NCBI GenBank assembly: GCA_902373525.1
Contig: CABKMN010000001.1
Location: 186,001-250,000, forward strand
Reading direction: 5' to 3'
DNA from: an uncultured Bilophila sp.
GTDB lineage: Bacteria > Desulfobacterota > Desulfovibrionia > Desulfovibrionales > Desulfovibrionaceae
Length of the DNA: 64,000 nucleotides
A program made the position numbers and the translations under genes. Under the pieces are notes generated by a model. That model saw nothing but the letters and a program-made list of their open reading frames with translations. It was not told the DNA's origin and ran no database searches. Position 1 is the first letter of the stretch. Each line of letters starts with the position of its first letter. Positions 36,715 to 44,705 of the stretch are shown here, in pieces.

Positions 36715-37599
36715 CTATTCGTCGAGGGGGGCCGTTTCTTCCGGTTCCATCCCCAAGCGTTCACGACGGGCGGCTTCCTGCTTGCGTTCACGGGTACCGA
36801 GCGACAGGGTGCGGTATTCGTCCCACTTGGCCGAACGCTCCTGATGCCGGGCAAAAATGAGGAAGCCCGTATGGGCCACCATCCGATCCTCGGGACGGAG
36901 ACGATCGGCGATGGGCTTCCAACGCCGCACGAGGATTTCGCAGACCTCGACGTCGTCAAAGGGCCCCTGCTCCAGTCCCAACAGCAGCTTGCCGACCTGA
37001 TCCACCGTGGGAAGCAGGAAGGCCAGCGCCGCGCCGGGGGCCACCGCAGCGGGGATGTGCTTCAAATAATCCCAAGGAGTACGGACATCAAGGAACAGGG
37101 CGTCCGCGCCGGTCACGTCGCCGAATCCTTCGGCGATATCCTGACAGTGCATCGTAACGTTCCGTCCCACACCGGCCCACTCGAGATTCCTGCGGGCGAG
37201 CTTGTGGAACTCCTCCCGCGCCTCGAACGTGTGCACATGTCCCGTCTCACCGGAGAACCACGACAACGCCACGGTCAGGCTTCCGGAACCGGTGCCCGCT
37301 TCAATGACCGTACGGTTCGGCCCCACGCCCAAGCGCATGCAGATGTAGCCGATATCCTTGGGGTACAAAATCTGCGTCTGCCGTTTCACCCCTTTCACGA
37401 TATCGTTCAGCGTCGGCTTCTGGATACGATAGGGAACGCCGAGCGTCGTACAAACTTCGGAACCGAACGTGGCCTTTACCACTTCGGCCATCTGCAACAC
37501 GCCGTCCTGCGTGTGCATGTCCTGATTTTCCTCGATGCGGCGCAGGCTCCGCTTCCCCTTCGGGGTGACAATGATGGCGAGTTCTCCGTATGCAGGCAT
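36715..37599 (-). CDS. trmI: tRNA (adenine-N1)-methyltransferase TrmI
   Basis: A 294-residue class I methyltransferase. A small N-terminal beta domain precedes the Rossmann core, with VIEAGTGSGSLTVAL (SAM motif I, around residue 99), HTFEAREEFHKLARRN (motif II) and GADALFLDVRTPWDYL (motif IV). TrmI methylates A58 of the T-loop in archaea and some bacteria. The C-terminal extension is charged. It lies nine bases upstream of the ABC-F gene in the same orientation. Confidence 0.92.
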   Translation of the reverse strand: MPAYGELAIIVTPKGKRSLRRIEENQDMHTQDGVLQMAEVVKATFGSEVCTTLGVPYRIQKPTLNDIVKGVKRQTQILYPKDIGYICMRLGVGPNRTVIEAGTGSGSLTVALSWFSGETGHVHTFEAREEFHKLARRNLEWAGVGRNVTMHCQDIAEGFGDVTGADALFLDVRTPWDYLKHIPAAVAPGAALAFLLPTVDQVGKLLLGLEQGPFDDVEVCEILVRRWKPIADRLRPEDRMVAHTGFLIFARHQERSAKWDEYRTLSLGTRERKQEAARRERLGMEPEETAPLDE

Positions 37600-37930
37600 G
37601 GATCATCCTTGGTTTCGTTCGATAAAAAGGCATTGATACTCCAAACGCGCCGAAGGGTACAGGGGGGATAGCCCACAGTCAACCCGAAAGCGGCGAGAAA
37701 CGGCCCCAGACGGCATCTTCCCCGCGGATGTTAAGGCCCCGCCCGCCGCCGAACGACGCAAACGCGTATCCTTCCTGAAGGCCCCACACCAGCGAAGCTG
37801 GGCTTTTTCCCCGGTACCGTGTAGAGTTGCACCCAACGAGATGCTCGGGATTCATACAGCGCTTCAATACGGTTTCATTCCATAAACCGACAGGTTTCTC
37901 CGCCGGAGGGAGCCTGCCGAGGGGACACCA
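37600..37930. other. Divergent region between trmI and thiM
   Basis: No gene supported. It contains a short hairpin CCAGC-GAA-GCTGG followed by GCTTTTT (37789-37808), a weak rightward terminator. I looked for a TPP riboswitch before thiM and found neither the CTGAGA nor the GATCTGG-type core. Confidence 0.45.
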
Positions 37931-38761
37931 ATGGATACACTGGAAAGCATTCTGGAGACGACGCGACGCGGCAAACCGCTGGTACACTTCATCACCAACT
38001 ATGTTACGGTCAACGACTGCGCCAACATGACTCTGGCGGCGGGAGGTTCGCCCATCATGGCGGACGATCCGCAGGAAGCGGAAGACATCGTAAGCATCTG
38101 TTCCGCGCTGGTGCTGAATATGGGGACGCCCTGCGAACGGACCTTCCGATCCATGCTGGCGGCGGGAAAAGAAGCCAACAAACGGGGCAAGCCCGTCATC
38201 TTCGATCCCGTGGGGGCCGGGGCGTCCACGTTCCGCAACGAACTCGCCGCGACCCTGCTCCGGGAAGTCTCCCTGAGCGTCATCAAGGGCAATATCTCGG
38301 AAATCAGCTTTCTTACGGAGGGAAGCGGCACCACCAGCGGCGTGGACGCACACCGTGAAGCCCTGAGTACGGAGAACAACCTGAACGAGCACGTCCGCCT
38401 CGCCCAGCGGCTCAGTGAGAAAACGGGGGCCGTCGTCGCGATCAGCGGTCCCATCGACATCATTGCGGACAGCCGCGAAGCATGGGCCGTACGCAACGGA
38501 CATCCCGCGATGGCCGCCCTTTCGGGTACGGGGTGCATGTCCGCAGCGGTTATCGGCTGCCATGCGGGCGCCAATCCGCAGGCTCCTCTCTTGTCCTGCG
38601 TCTGTGGAATGTCGGGGATGGGCATCTGCGGAGAACTGGCCCATGAACGCTGCCAAGCCCTGAACGGCGGCACGGGCACGTACCGCATGCTGCTTCTGGA
38701 TGCCATGAGCAGACTGGACGCGAAAACGCTGGCGGCCAGAAGCAACGTGCAACGATGCTGA
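37931..38761 (+). CDS. thiM: Hydroxyethylthiazole kinase
   Basis: A 276-residue ribokinase-fold enzyme. Family motifs are PLVHFITNYVTVNDCANM, ADDPQEAEDI, KPVIFDPVGAGASTFRN, VIKGNISEI and the anion hole and catalytic region LSGTGCMSAA (Cys in place of the more common Asp/Cys). It phosphorylates 4-methyl-5-hydroxyethylthiazole for thiamine salvage. The ATG is preceded by GAGGGG. The usual partners thiD and thiE are not adjacent. Confidence 0.95.
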   Translation: MDTLESILETTRRGKPLVHFITNYVTVNDCANMTLAAGGSPIMADDPQEAEDIVSICSALVLNMGTPCERTFRSMLAAGKEANKRGKPVIFDPVGAGASTFRNELAATLLREVSLSVIKGNISEISFLTEGSGTTSGVDAHREALSTENNLNEHVRLAQRLSEKTGAVVAISGPIDIIADSREAWAVRNGHPAMAALSGTGCMSAAVIGCHAGANPQAPLLSCVCGMSGMGICGELAHERCQALNGGTGTYRMLLLDAMSRLDAKTLAARSNVQRC

Positions 38762-39134
38762 GGACGCGAAACCACCTCCGGGCGCTTGTCGTGAAGAAGC
38801 GTTGTCCGTATGCGAGGCGGAATGGAAAGCAGCCTATGACAGCCAGCCAATGGACGAATCGAATGCGCTCCAGACCAGCTTCGCCGCCCGCTGTCTCATC
38901 GCACCGGGAATCTCCGCGGAACGCTTTCTCCTCCTCGCCGAACGCCAAGGTGTCTTGAAGAAGACTTTTTCCAGCCTCAAAAGCATATACATAATTTATT
39001 CCAATAAGTAACAAACATCCTGCACCAAACAGCTTGGTGCAGACGGCAAAAAGCGTCTTCCCAACGCCTCAAAAAAGTGAGCATCGGTTCACGCCGGGAG
39101 GGGGATTTTTTTATGTCAGGAGGATACCGAAAGG
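38762..39134. other. Boundary region between thiM and the phage island
   Basis: A frame from a TTG at 38802 to 39011 encodes 69 residues but lacks a ribosome site. Base composition turns AT-rich after 38980. CTGCACCAA ... TTGGTGCAG (39023-39043) is an imperfect palindrome similar to one in the recombinase remnant at 30848. Confidence 0.4.
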
Positions 39135-39323
39135 CTACTTGTTGCTCATTGGCATGTTCAGGTGCATGTGGCACATGATCTTCCAGCAGTCCAGAAGATC
39201 GTCAAACTCCTGAGCATAGAGCCGAGACGAGCCCTCGTTGTCATCGAGACTCTTGTCGATGGTCTTGAGCACGCGCTCTTCCGTTTCCTCAGCGGCATTC
39301 TGCCGCCATTCCTTATATTCCAT
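39135..39323 (-). CDS. Small hypothetical phage-island protein
   Basis: A 62-residue acidic, helical protein from the ATG at 39323 (GAGGT upstream). It contains EETEERVLKTIDKSLDD and a Cys/Met/His-rich tail (LLDCWKIMCHMHLNM). There is no signal peptide. It is the last gene of the leftward cluster with the 127-aa and endolysin-like genes. No family is recognised. Confidence 0.55.
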   Translation of the reverse strand: MEYKEWRQNAAEETEERVLKTIDKSLDDNEGSSRLYAQEFDDLLDCWKIMCHMHLNMPMSNK

Positions 39324-39331
39324 GACAGACC

Positions 39332-39715
39332 TCACTGGGCGTATCTTTTTGCGATTTCATGAATAATTTCAACGTCTCCATCGTCGAGAAGAAGACCCAT
39401 GACGGACACCTTCCCGGACTTCTGAAAAGCGTCTTTCGCCAAGGCGTAGGCTTTGTCGAGGTCAATCATGCCCGCCTCGTCCATCACATCTGCGAATTTC
39501 AGTACGGGCGCATGTTGCTGAACCATCTGACCGGCTTTTTGGGCCGCGACGGTTCCAATCATGATCGCCCCAACTTTTTGCAGCCCGGTATTCCCCAATA
39601 CTTCGGAAAGAGAACCGCCACCAAAATCACGGGCGAGGATTTCCATAATCATCTGCTGAGGCATTTCGTCAGGGAATTCAGCTAAGTTTCCATCTGTAAG
39701 TTCTACTTCAATCAT
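39332..39715 (-). CDS. Hypothetical phage-island protein
   Basis: A 127-residue protein whose N-terminus (VELTDGNLAEFPDEMPQQMIMEIL) resembles the short leader that recurs in phage virion-associated proteins (FPDxMPxxxI). A hydrophobic Gly-rich middle (GAIMIGTVAAQKAG) and an acidic helical C-terminus follow. The ATG overlaps the endolysin-like stop by four bases (ATGA), so the two are coupled. The function is unknown. Confidence 0.6.
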   Translation of the reverse strand: MIEVELTDGNLAEFPDEMPQQMIMEILARDFGGGSLSEVLGNTGLQKVGAIMIGTVAAQKAGQMVQQHAPVLKFADVMDEAGMIDLDKAYALAKDAFQKSGKVSVMGLLLDDGDVEIIHEIAKRYAQ

Positions 39716-41040
39716 TGCCGTTCCCCATTTATTGTATACCTAAACCGCTTATTCCCAGACGAAGGCTGTTGAACAGGTACTGGTACTAAGTTAGAACCTT
39801 CGTAATCACTAATCTCTTGATAGAATGAAGTAGGAAGTCTTCCTCCGTTTTTCCTCATAATATCGTTCATTCTATTAAATCTGATCTTTTTAAAGGTATA
39901 GTCTTCACGGACAATGCGTTCAAGATCAGTTCTACCTTCTGGAGTCATTACAATGCCCAGATTCATGCTAAGCAAAAAATTGATGTCTTTATCACTCGTC
40001 GCTCCAGGTAGCCCACCTCCATCAGCTGTGCTTCTGACCTCAAGTGCAAGTTCGTTCGCAATGGCATCTGCAGCTTCAAGAATATTGGTTCCATTCCATT
40101 TAATACCTAATGATGAAAGCATTTGTCCTAATTTTTTATCCGCAACGGATAAAGTTCCTGTCTGTATACCTTCAAGCAAAAAATTCATTGTTTGAATTTT
40201 TTTGAGCTTGTTGCCGCTTTTTGTGGTTATTTCATAGAACTTCTTGGGATACTCTCCCAGTTCTTTACCGATTACTTTGTCTTGTTCTTTCTCCATAGGC
40301 GGAAGATTGACTGAAGTCTGATTTACGTCTCTTCCTGCGCGCTTGAGTGCCGCTTCCTGTTCCGAGTAATCAGCAATTTCCCGGACAGTTCCGTCGGGGT
40401 AGACATGCACAAGCCGTCCTGCAATATCCTTCAATACGGGCTTTTCAGAATCTTCTCCCATCATGCTCTGCATAAGTTCAATCTGGTTCATGCGTTCGCG
40501 AATCTTCGGATCGAACCGATCTCCGTAAGACAGCCCTTGGAGGCACAACGCGGATTCCGCCTGCCGACGCCGCGCCAGCCCCGGAAGCTCTTTGCCCTTG
40601 GCCGTCTTGTAGATTTCAACCATGCGCGTGCAGGCGCGCTTCCAGTCCCCGGTATTGGCGTACCGGGCCACGGAGGGCGTGCAAAAGCCCTGCGTCCCGA
40701 TGTTGTAGGCCATCGACACGAAAGCGGCCCTGACCTTGTACGGCTGCTCGGCCAGCCCCGGCACGCAACGCAGCACCGGCCCGGCGTGGGCGTAGACGGC
40801 GGCGTTCAGGGAATCAAGGTACTGGTCAAACGTGTACCGGGCCCCGGGCACCACGTCCGCGGTATCACCGAAACACTTGGTCCAGATGCCGACCGGATAT
40901 TGATAGGCTTCCGGCACATAGCCCTCGAAGTCCGCAATCATATCCACGGACAAGGCGGCCACGCCCGCCCCCAGAAGAGCGATCAGCACGGCGCTTGCAG
41001 CCACCTTTCCGGGTATCTTGCGGTATTTGATCTTCCCCAT
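39712..41040 (-). CDS. Endolysin-like (GH24) protein fused to a phage virion-like C-terminal region
   Basis: A 442-residue protein. An N-terminal anchor or SAR-like helix (AASAVLIALLGAGVAAL) precedes a lysozyme-like domain, DMIADFEGYVPEAYQY (Glu39) and GIWTKCFGD (Thr54). In the Glu-8x-Asp-5x-Thr triad the Asp position is Tyr48, so catalysis is doubtful. Residues about 190-442 form a second region with LPGATSDKDINFLLSMN ... TPEGRTDLER, a pattern seen in tails of phage internal or tail lysozymes. The DNA for this part is much more AT-rich than for the N-terminus, which suggests a recombinational join. AGGAG is not evident; the ATG follows GGAAGCG. Confidence 0.7.
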   Translation of the reverse strand: MGKIKYRKIPGKVAASAVLIALLGAGVAALSVDMIADFEGYVPEAYQYPVGIWTKCFGDTADVVPGARYTFDQYLDSLNAAVYAHAGPVLRCVPGLAEQPYKVRAAFVSMAYNIGTQGFCTPSVARYANTGDWKRACTRMVEIYKTAKGKELPGLARRRQAESALCLQGLSYGDRFDPKIRERMNQIELMQSMMGEDSEKPVLKDIAGRLVHVYPDGTVREIADYSEQEAALKRAGRDVNQTSVNLPPMEKEQDKVIGKELGEYPKKFYEITTKSGNKLKKIQTMNFLLEGIQTGTLSVADKKLGQMLSSLGIKWNGTNILEAADAIANELALEVRSTADGGGLPGATSDKDINFLLSMNLGIVMTPEGRTDLERIVREDYTFKKIRFNRMNDIMRKNGGRLPTSFYQEISDYEGSNLVPVPVQQPSSGNKRFRYTINGERQ

Positions 41041-41258
41041 GAAAAACGCTTCCGACTTTGGTCAGGAGCGTAGCACGGGGTTTTGGGCCTGTCGGACTGG
41101 TGAGGGACTGGCGGGAGTCAGGTGACGGTCTGAGAGGGGATTGACAGAGTTTCCCGAATAAGTGCTGTAACAGAAACTCCGGTGGAAAAATTTCCCGCTT
41201 CTCCTTTTATAGATAAAAGTATATTGGACAGTAAAAAGGGAGGAGATATGAAACGGTT

Positions 41259-41507
41259 TCACCTGATCCCGCTGGTCGCGGCGGCCTTTCTGTGCCTCGC
41301 CGCCTTCTCCGCGCTGGATGACGCAACCGCCGCCTCTGTGGTATCCAGATGCGATAAATCAGAAGTCCAAATGAACCGTGCGCTTCTGAGCGTCTTGCCG
41401 GTTCCTACAAATAAGTGTTTACATTTTTTCCAGTTTGTTTTCCTGAAAGCGTCAAAATCAATCTTCAAACGAATCGCCATTTCATGTGCCGTCAAAATTT
41501 CGCTCAT
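41259..41507 (-). CDS. Small phage-type DNA-binding-like protein, 3' end altered
   Basis: An 82-residue protein from the ATG at 41507, with GGAGGAA upstream. Residues 1-50 (ILTAHEMAIRLKIDFDAFRKTNWKKCKH) look like a short helix-turn-helix of the phage regulator or excisionase kind. The last 25 residues (Ala/Arg-rich) are the complement of the signal-peptide sequence at 41248, so the natural C-terminus was probably lost at the junction. Confidence 0.5.
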   Translation of the reverse strand: MSEILTAHEMAIRLKIDFDAFRKTNWKKCKHLFVGTGKTLRSARFIWTSDLSHLDTTEAAVASSSAEKAARHRKAAATSGIR

Positions 41508-41519
41508 GGCTTCCTCCAC

Positions 41520-41544
41520 AAAAAGACCCCGCCGAAGCGGGGTC
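41520..41544 (-). terminator. Leftward terminator
   Basis: GACCCCGC-CGAA-GCGGGGTC with an A-run on the plus strand, giving a U-tract leftwards. It lies between the small membrane ORF at 41553 and the 82-aa gene. Confidence 0.85.
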
Positions 41545-41552
41545 ATGAAATT

Positions 41553-41726
41553 CTATACCTTAGCCCATGCAATAAACACCGGGCCAACATATGCTACTGT
41601 CAACAGAGTTCCTTTTTCACTATTTCGCAAGCCTCCTCGCCATGGGGAAGCAAACAAAGACACTGAAAACTTCACGCCAACCACGAACACTATCCCGCAA
41701 GTATGAAAGGAAATCTTGTGTAACAT
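41553..41726 (-). CDS. Possible small membrane protein
   Basis: 57 residues from the ATG at 41726 with AGGTG upstream. One hydrophobic segment near the start (TCGIVFVVGVKFSVSLF) and another at the end (LLTVAYVGPVFIAWA), with a terminator directly after. There is no family; it may be a phage remnant. Confidence 0.35.
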   Translation of the reverse strand: MLHKISFHTCGIVFVVGVKFSVSLFASPWRGGLRNSEKGTLLTVAYVGPVFIAWAKV

Positions 41727-41945
41727 GATGCACCTACGCTGTTCTGACAGATGCTCGGCTGCTGTCATTATCTACGAGCATAGGTGCATACCTGATTTAC
41801 GATCGTCCAATGAAACCTTTAATCTCCTAATATATATCACATTATAATATACTAGTATTTTTTATTTTAATTACATATAAAACATAAAGGATAGTTTTTA
41901 TCTTTCCAGCTTCACACCATTTTCTTTCCAAAAGGAGTGAATACC

Positions 41946-42419
41946 ATGAAACTTTCAGAGCTTTTTAGTGAAACTTTTCAATTAATTGGACTAGAGCTAG
42001 CCCCTATTGATGAAAAAATCGAGTCAATAGAGATTCATCTAACAGGATATCCTATTTTGAACTTAGAAAAATTACCGGAAGAAGAACTCCTTGTCATATC
42101 CGGGGTCTTTTGCCGCTATATGGATACGGATAATCTCGCTCATATTTTTGAATCATTACTCAATCTTCATGCCTATGGATTTTATACACAAGGGGCATTC
42201 TTTGCCGCCAACAGTGAAACTGAGCAAATTATCCTCCATAAAATTATTCCCTTGTCCTATCTTAGCTCACAAGAGCTGGCATCTCTTATTACCATTTTTG
42301 CACAGACGCTCAACACTATCATTGAAAGCTGGAAACAAGGTGAGCTTGATAGTTTGTGTTCCGCCTATCCGCTTTCGCTTTCTTCCCCTTTAGACACTGT
42401 TAATCTTTTGCGCATATAA
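41946..42419 (+). CDS. Type III secretion chaperone-like protein (CesT/Tir-chaperone fold)
   Basis: A 157-residue acidic protein with the size and pattern of class I T3SS chaperones. An N-terminal helix (KLSELFSETFQLIGLE) is followed by beta strands (SIEIHLTGYPILNL), then LHAYGFYTQGAFFAANSETEQIILHKIIPLSYLSSQELASLI, which matches the conserved strand-strand-helix core, and an amphipathic C-terminal helix ending in Trp. Such chaperones dimerise and hold one effector for export. AAGGAG lies nine bases before the ATG. The DNA is far more AT-rich than the chromosome. The next gene, 29 bases on, looks like its cargo. No T3SS apparatus genes are in the window. Confidence 0.6.
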   Translation: MKLSELFSETFQLIGLELAPIDEKIESIEIHLTGYPILNLEKLPEEELLVISGVFCRYMDTDNLAHIFESLLNLHAYGFYTQGAFFAANSETEQIILHKIIPLSYLSSQELASLITIFAQTLNTIIESWKQGELDSLCSAYPLSLSSPLDTVNLLRI

Positions 42420-42448
42420 AATCATTAGAATTTTATGAGGAATACAGT

Positions 42449-43402
42449 ATGGGCGGCATAGCTATACCGACTTCTAGACATATAGAAAGCACACAAGAAA
42501 TACCTCCATCTCAATCCCCACCTTCTCAAGGAATAGTGGCTAAAAGCGCCTCTTATGCAGGCGAATTTTTAAAAAGACTTGGAGCTATCGCAATCGGAGC
42601 CACTTTGAATACCTTAAGAGAAACCATCAATTATGGAGCCATTGGTTTAAAAGCTGGCGCAGTCGTTGGAGCTGGTGCTGGCGGGATAGCCGGAGGCGTT
42701 ATCGGGGGCACAGCTGAAGACGTTGCTGATGGGGGAATAGTAGGACTGGTTGGTGGTGCCATCGTGGGGGGTAGTGCCATGGGAATAGTGGGCGCAGCCA
42801 CGGGAACCCTTACCGGATTAGGGGGATGTATTTATGCATCTATAAAAAATACCAGTATAGAGAAATGTACGACTCACGTTCAAGAGCCTAAAAACGCCCT
42901 CAGGGAATTGAAAGGCCCTCAAACAGCAAAAGTCATCATGAGTTTTTTTCCTCAAAATATGGATAAAAGTAAAGCACATGCCATCCTTTGTGGAGCTCAT
43001 GTCGTATTTACCAGCCAAGAGTCCAAAGACTTTATCAACGGGTTAACAAGGGAGGGTACTCCAAAAGGCATTACAGATCGCACAGGTAAAACAAGTCATT
43101 ATAACAAAACCACACAATTTGGATGCGATATTGAGATAGAGGAGATGCCTTGCCACATTCTTTTTGGCAAGACGGATGAGGGAAATTTATTTATGCAACT
43201 GGAGAAAAGTTCCGTAGTTCCTTTTAGATTCGGACAAATTATGAGAGCTACCGACAGCGGCCTAAGCCATTTGGTGGATTGGTCCCAACACAAAGCCAGC
43301 GGAAATGCGCAAGTAGGCCCCTTTGGCATGGTTGACTCTTCCGAAAAAAATAAAACTGAACTTATCGTCTCTAATAATGAAATAAATCAACGAGTTCAGT
43401 GA
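42449..43402 (+). CDS. Candidate secreted effector with glycine-rich hydrophobic region
   Basis: A 317-residue protein. Residues 1-35 are Ser/Pro/Gln/Ile-rich and disordered, like T3SS export signals. Residues about 62-133 hold two glycine-zipper hydrophobic stretches (AGAVVGAGAGGIAGGVIGG and IVGLVGGAIVGGSAMGIVG), as in membrane-inserting effectors or translocators. A soluble C-terminal domain follows (HAILCGAHVVFTSQESKDF, EMPCHILFGKTDEGNLFM, FGMVDSS) that I do not recognise. There is no Sec signal. It follows the CesT-like chaperone gene with its own GAGG site and has the same AT-rich composition. The effector role is inferred from context and architecture only. Confidence 0.55.
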   Translation: MGGIAIPTSRHIESTQEIPPSQSPPSQGIVAKSASYAGEFLKRLGAIAIGATLNTLRETINYGAIGLKAGAVVGAGAGGIAGGVIGGTAEDVADGGIVGLVGGAIVGGSAMGIVGAATGTLTGLGGCIYASIKNTSIEKCTTHVQEPKNALRELKGPQTAKVIMSFFPQNMDKSKAHAILCGAHVVFTSQESKDFINGLTREGTPKGITDRTGKTSHYNKTTQFGCDIEIEEMPCHILFGKTDEGNLFMQLEKSSVVPFRFGQIMRATDSGLSHLVDWSQHKASGNAQVGPFGMVDSSEKNKTELIVSNNEINQRVQ

Positions 43403-43423
43403 CATTTCTATGACCAGCTGCTC

Positions 43424-43454
43424 TACGGCCCCATCTGTATGCAGATAGGGCCGT
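43424..43454. repeat. Long hairpin after the effector candidate
   Basis: TACGGCCC-C-ATCTG / CAGAT-A-GGGCCGTA with a 4-nt loop and one mismatch. There is no T-run. It may stabilise the 3' end or terminate the bicistron inefficiently. Confidence 0.55.
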
Positions 43455-43492
43455 ACTCGTTGTATTCGCCTAAAATCTTTCTAATACTTGTT

Positions 43493-43921
43493 TCATAAGC
43501 TGATTTCAGCGGTTGCTTGCGGCCTTCGACAACGTGCCTCCTGTGCCTTCTGCACATTCTCCTGCAACTTTGCCAGTAGGTTTCGGGAAATCAATTTCTG
43601 TTCCCGGCCATAGCCGCACAGCTTTTTATACTCCTCCACCGTCAGCTCATGGTCCTGAATATGCTTGGCGCTCAGGTTCTGGAAGGCTTTACCGCAGATA
43701 CAGCACTGGACAGTATTATCCCCGATAGCCTCTTCCGGCTTGCCGCCGGGACGCTTCACTTCGATGAAGACCGCCCGGCCGTTGAAGCAACCGTATATGT
43801 CCAGCTCCATCATCCCGAACGCCGAGCCGTGGAATTTCTTGACCCGGCACCCCGGCACGGCATTCAGCTTCTTGATGATGGTCGCAACGACGCTTGATTC
43901 GAGGGGAACCTGTTTTCCCAT
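43493..43921 (-). CDS. VRR-NUC-like nuclease fused to a C2H2/MucR-like zinc finger
   Basis: A 142-residue protein. Residues 1-60 fit a PD-(D/E)xK nuclease: SAFGMMELDIYG (Asp41) and RAVFIEVKRPGG (Glu54-x-Lys56). Residues 70-105 form a zinc finger, CCICGKAFQNLSAKHIQDH (Cys73, Cys76, His87, His91), followed by LTVEEYKKLCG, as in Ros/MucR-type proteins. It is probably a phage nuclease for branched DNA. The ATG at 43921 has GAGGTG upstream; a GTG four codons earlier is an alternative. Confidence 0.75.
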   Translation of the reverse strand: MGKQVPLESSVVATIIKKLNAVPGCRVKKFHGSAFGMMELDIYGCFNGRAVFIEVKRPGGKPEEAIGDNTVQCCICGKAFQNLSAKHIQDHELTVEEYKKLCGYGREQKLISRNLLAKLQENVQKAQEARCRRPQATAEISL

Positions 43922-44017
43922 TGTCGTGTACACCTCAATAGAAAAACCGGATTCCGAAGAATCCGGCTTTACTCTAATTTTTATATAAAAGGATACTGCT
44001 ATACCAATATCAGAGTG

Positions 44018-44644
44018 TTATTTAGAAGAACTTGAAGAGGAAGAAGAGCTTGGATGGGGTTCTGATATACCCCCTACCATATCTATAAGATATATAGCCA
44101 TTTCTGCATACCAATTAATGGACTGCCCTTTCCCTTTTTGATCATACCCTTCAGGTACTCCAGATAAAACATATTTACCAAAATACTCTCCTAGCTTATC
44201 TATAAAGTAAACTGCACTTTCTGCTAATTCATAATCTTTTACTTTTTGTTTTGCTATGTTATCCGATGCGGCATTCGCTATGACATCAAAATCTGTTTTC
44301 CCAACCAGAAGAACACAAAAACTATAGTAATCTTTTTCAATAGTCTCTGTATGATATTGAAATTCATTAATATCAACTCCTGTTTCCTCTGAAAACTCTC
44401 TAATAGCCGCCGACTCTATATCTTTATCAGATTCTTCTACTGCCCCACCCGGAAAAACCCATTGACCTGCGCCATGCAAAAAGATTCCGCTTGAAGCGTT
44501 GGCCCAACGCCAGTGCTTACGTGCAATCAGCACCATTGGAGGGCATACTACAGCGAGATATACTTGCCCCAAAGATTTCTTTTTCCCTACCCGTTTTCCA
44601 CCTCTGCCTTTATCTCTCCATCTACCCCAAGGAGCTTGTGCCAT
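44018..44644 (-). CDS. Nudix hydrolase with poly-serine tail
   Basis: A 208-residue protein with a complete Nudix box between residues 66 and 88 (GGAVEESDKDIESAAIREFS, then EETG), so it should hydrolyse a nucleoside diphosphate linked to another group. The N-terminus is strongly basic (RWRDKGRGGKRVGKKK). The C-terminus ends in nine consecutive serines and Lys. The gene is AT-rich relative to the chromosome. The start at 44644 has AAGGAAAG six bases upstream. It is foreign cargo in the island; the substrate is unknown. Confidence 0.8.
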   Translation of the reverse strand: MAQAPWGRWRDKGRGGKRVGKKKSLGQVYLAVVCPPMVLIARKHWRWANASSGIFLHGAGQWVFPGGAVEESDKDIESAAIREFSEETGVDINEFQYHTETIEKDYYSFCVLLVGKTDFDVIANAASDNIAKQKVKDYELAESAVYFIDKLGEYFGKYVLSGVPEGYDQKGKGQSINWYAEMAIYLIDMVGGISEPHPSSSSSSSSSK

Positions 44645-44705
44645 TTGTCTTTCCTTATTGAGTAAAAAGAAAGTCCACAGTTCTCCTACCGCCTTCATAT
44701 AAGGT

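Larger units (their letters stand above)
41248..41706 (+). pseudogene. Truncated exported-protein gene (signal peptide only is credible)
   Basis: GGGAGGAGAT precedes the ATG by a good distance, and the first 27 residues are a textbook Sec signal (KRFHLIPLVAAAFLCLAAFSA). After residue 30 the frame is simply the antisense of the 82-aa leftward gene, so the original gene was probably cut near 41340 by insertion of foreign DNA. Confidence 0.4.

Noticed and set aside
37741..37930. Possible TPP riboswitch before thiM
   Set aside because: No CTGAGA or GATCTGG-type conserved core is present; only a short hairpin with a T-run.
38802..39011. 69-codon frame after thiM
   Set aside because: It starts only at a TTG without a ribosome site, has no recognisable features, and runs into AT-rich boundary DNA.
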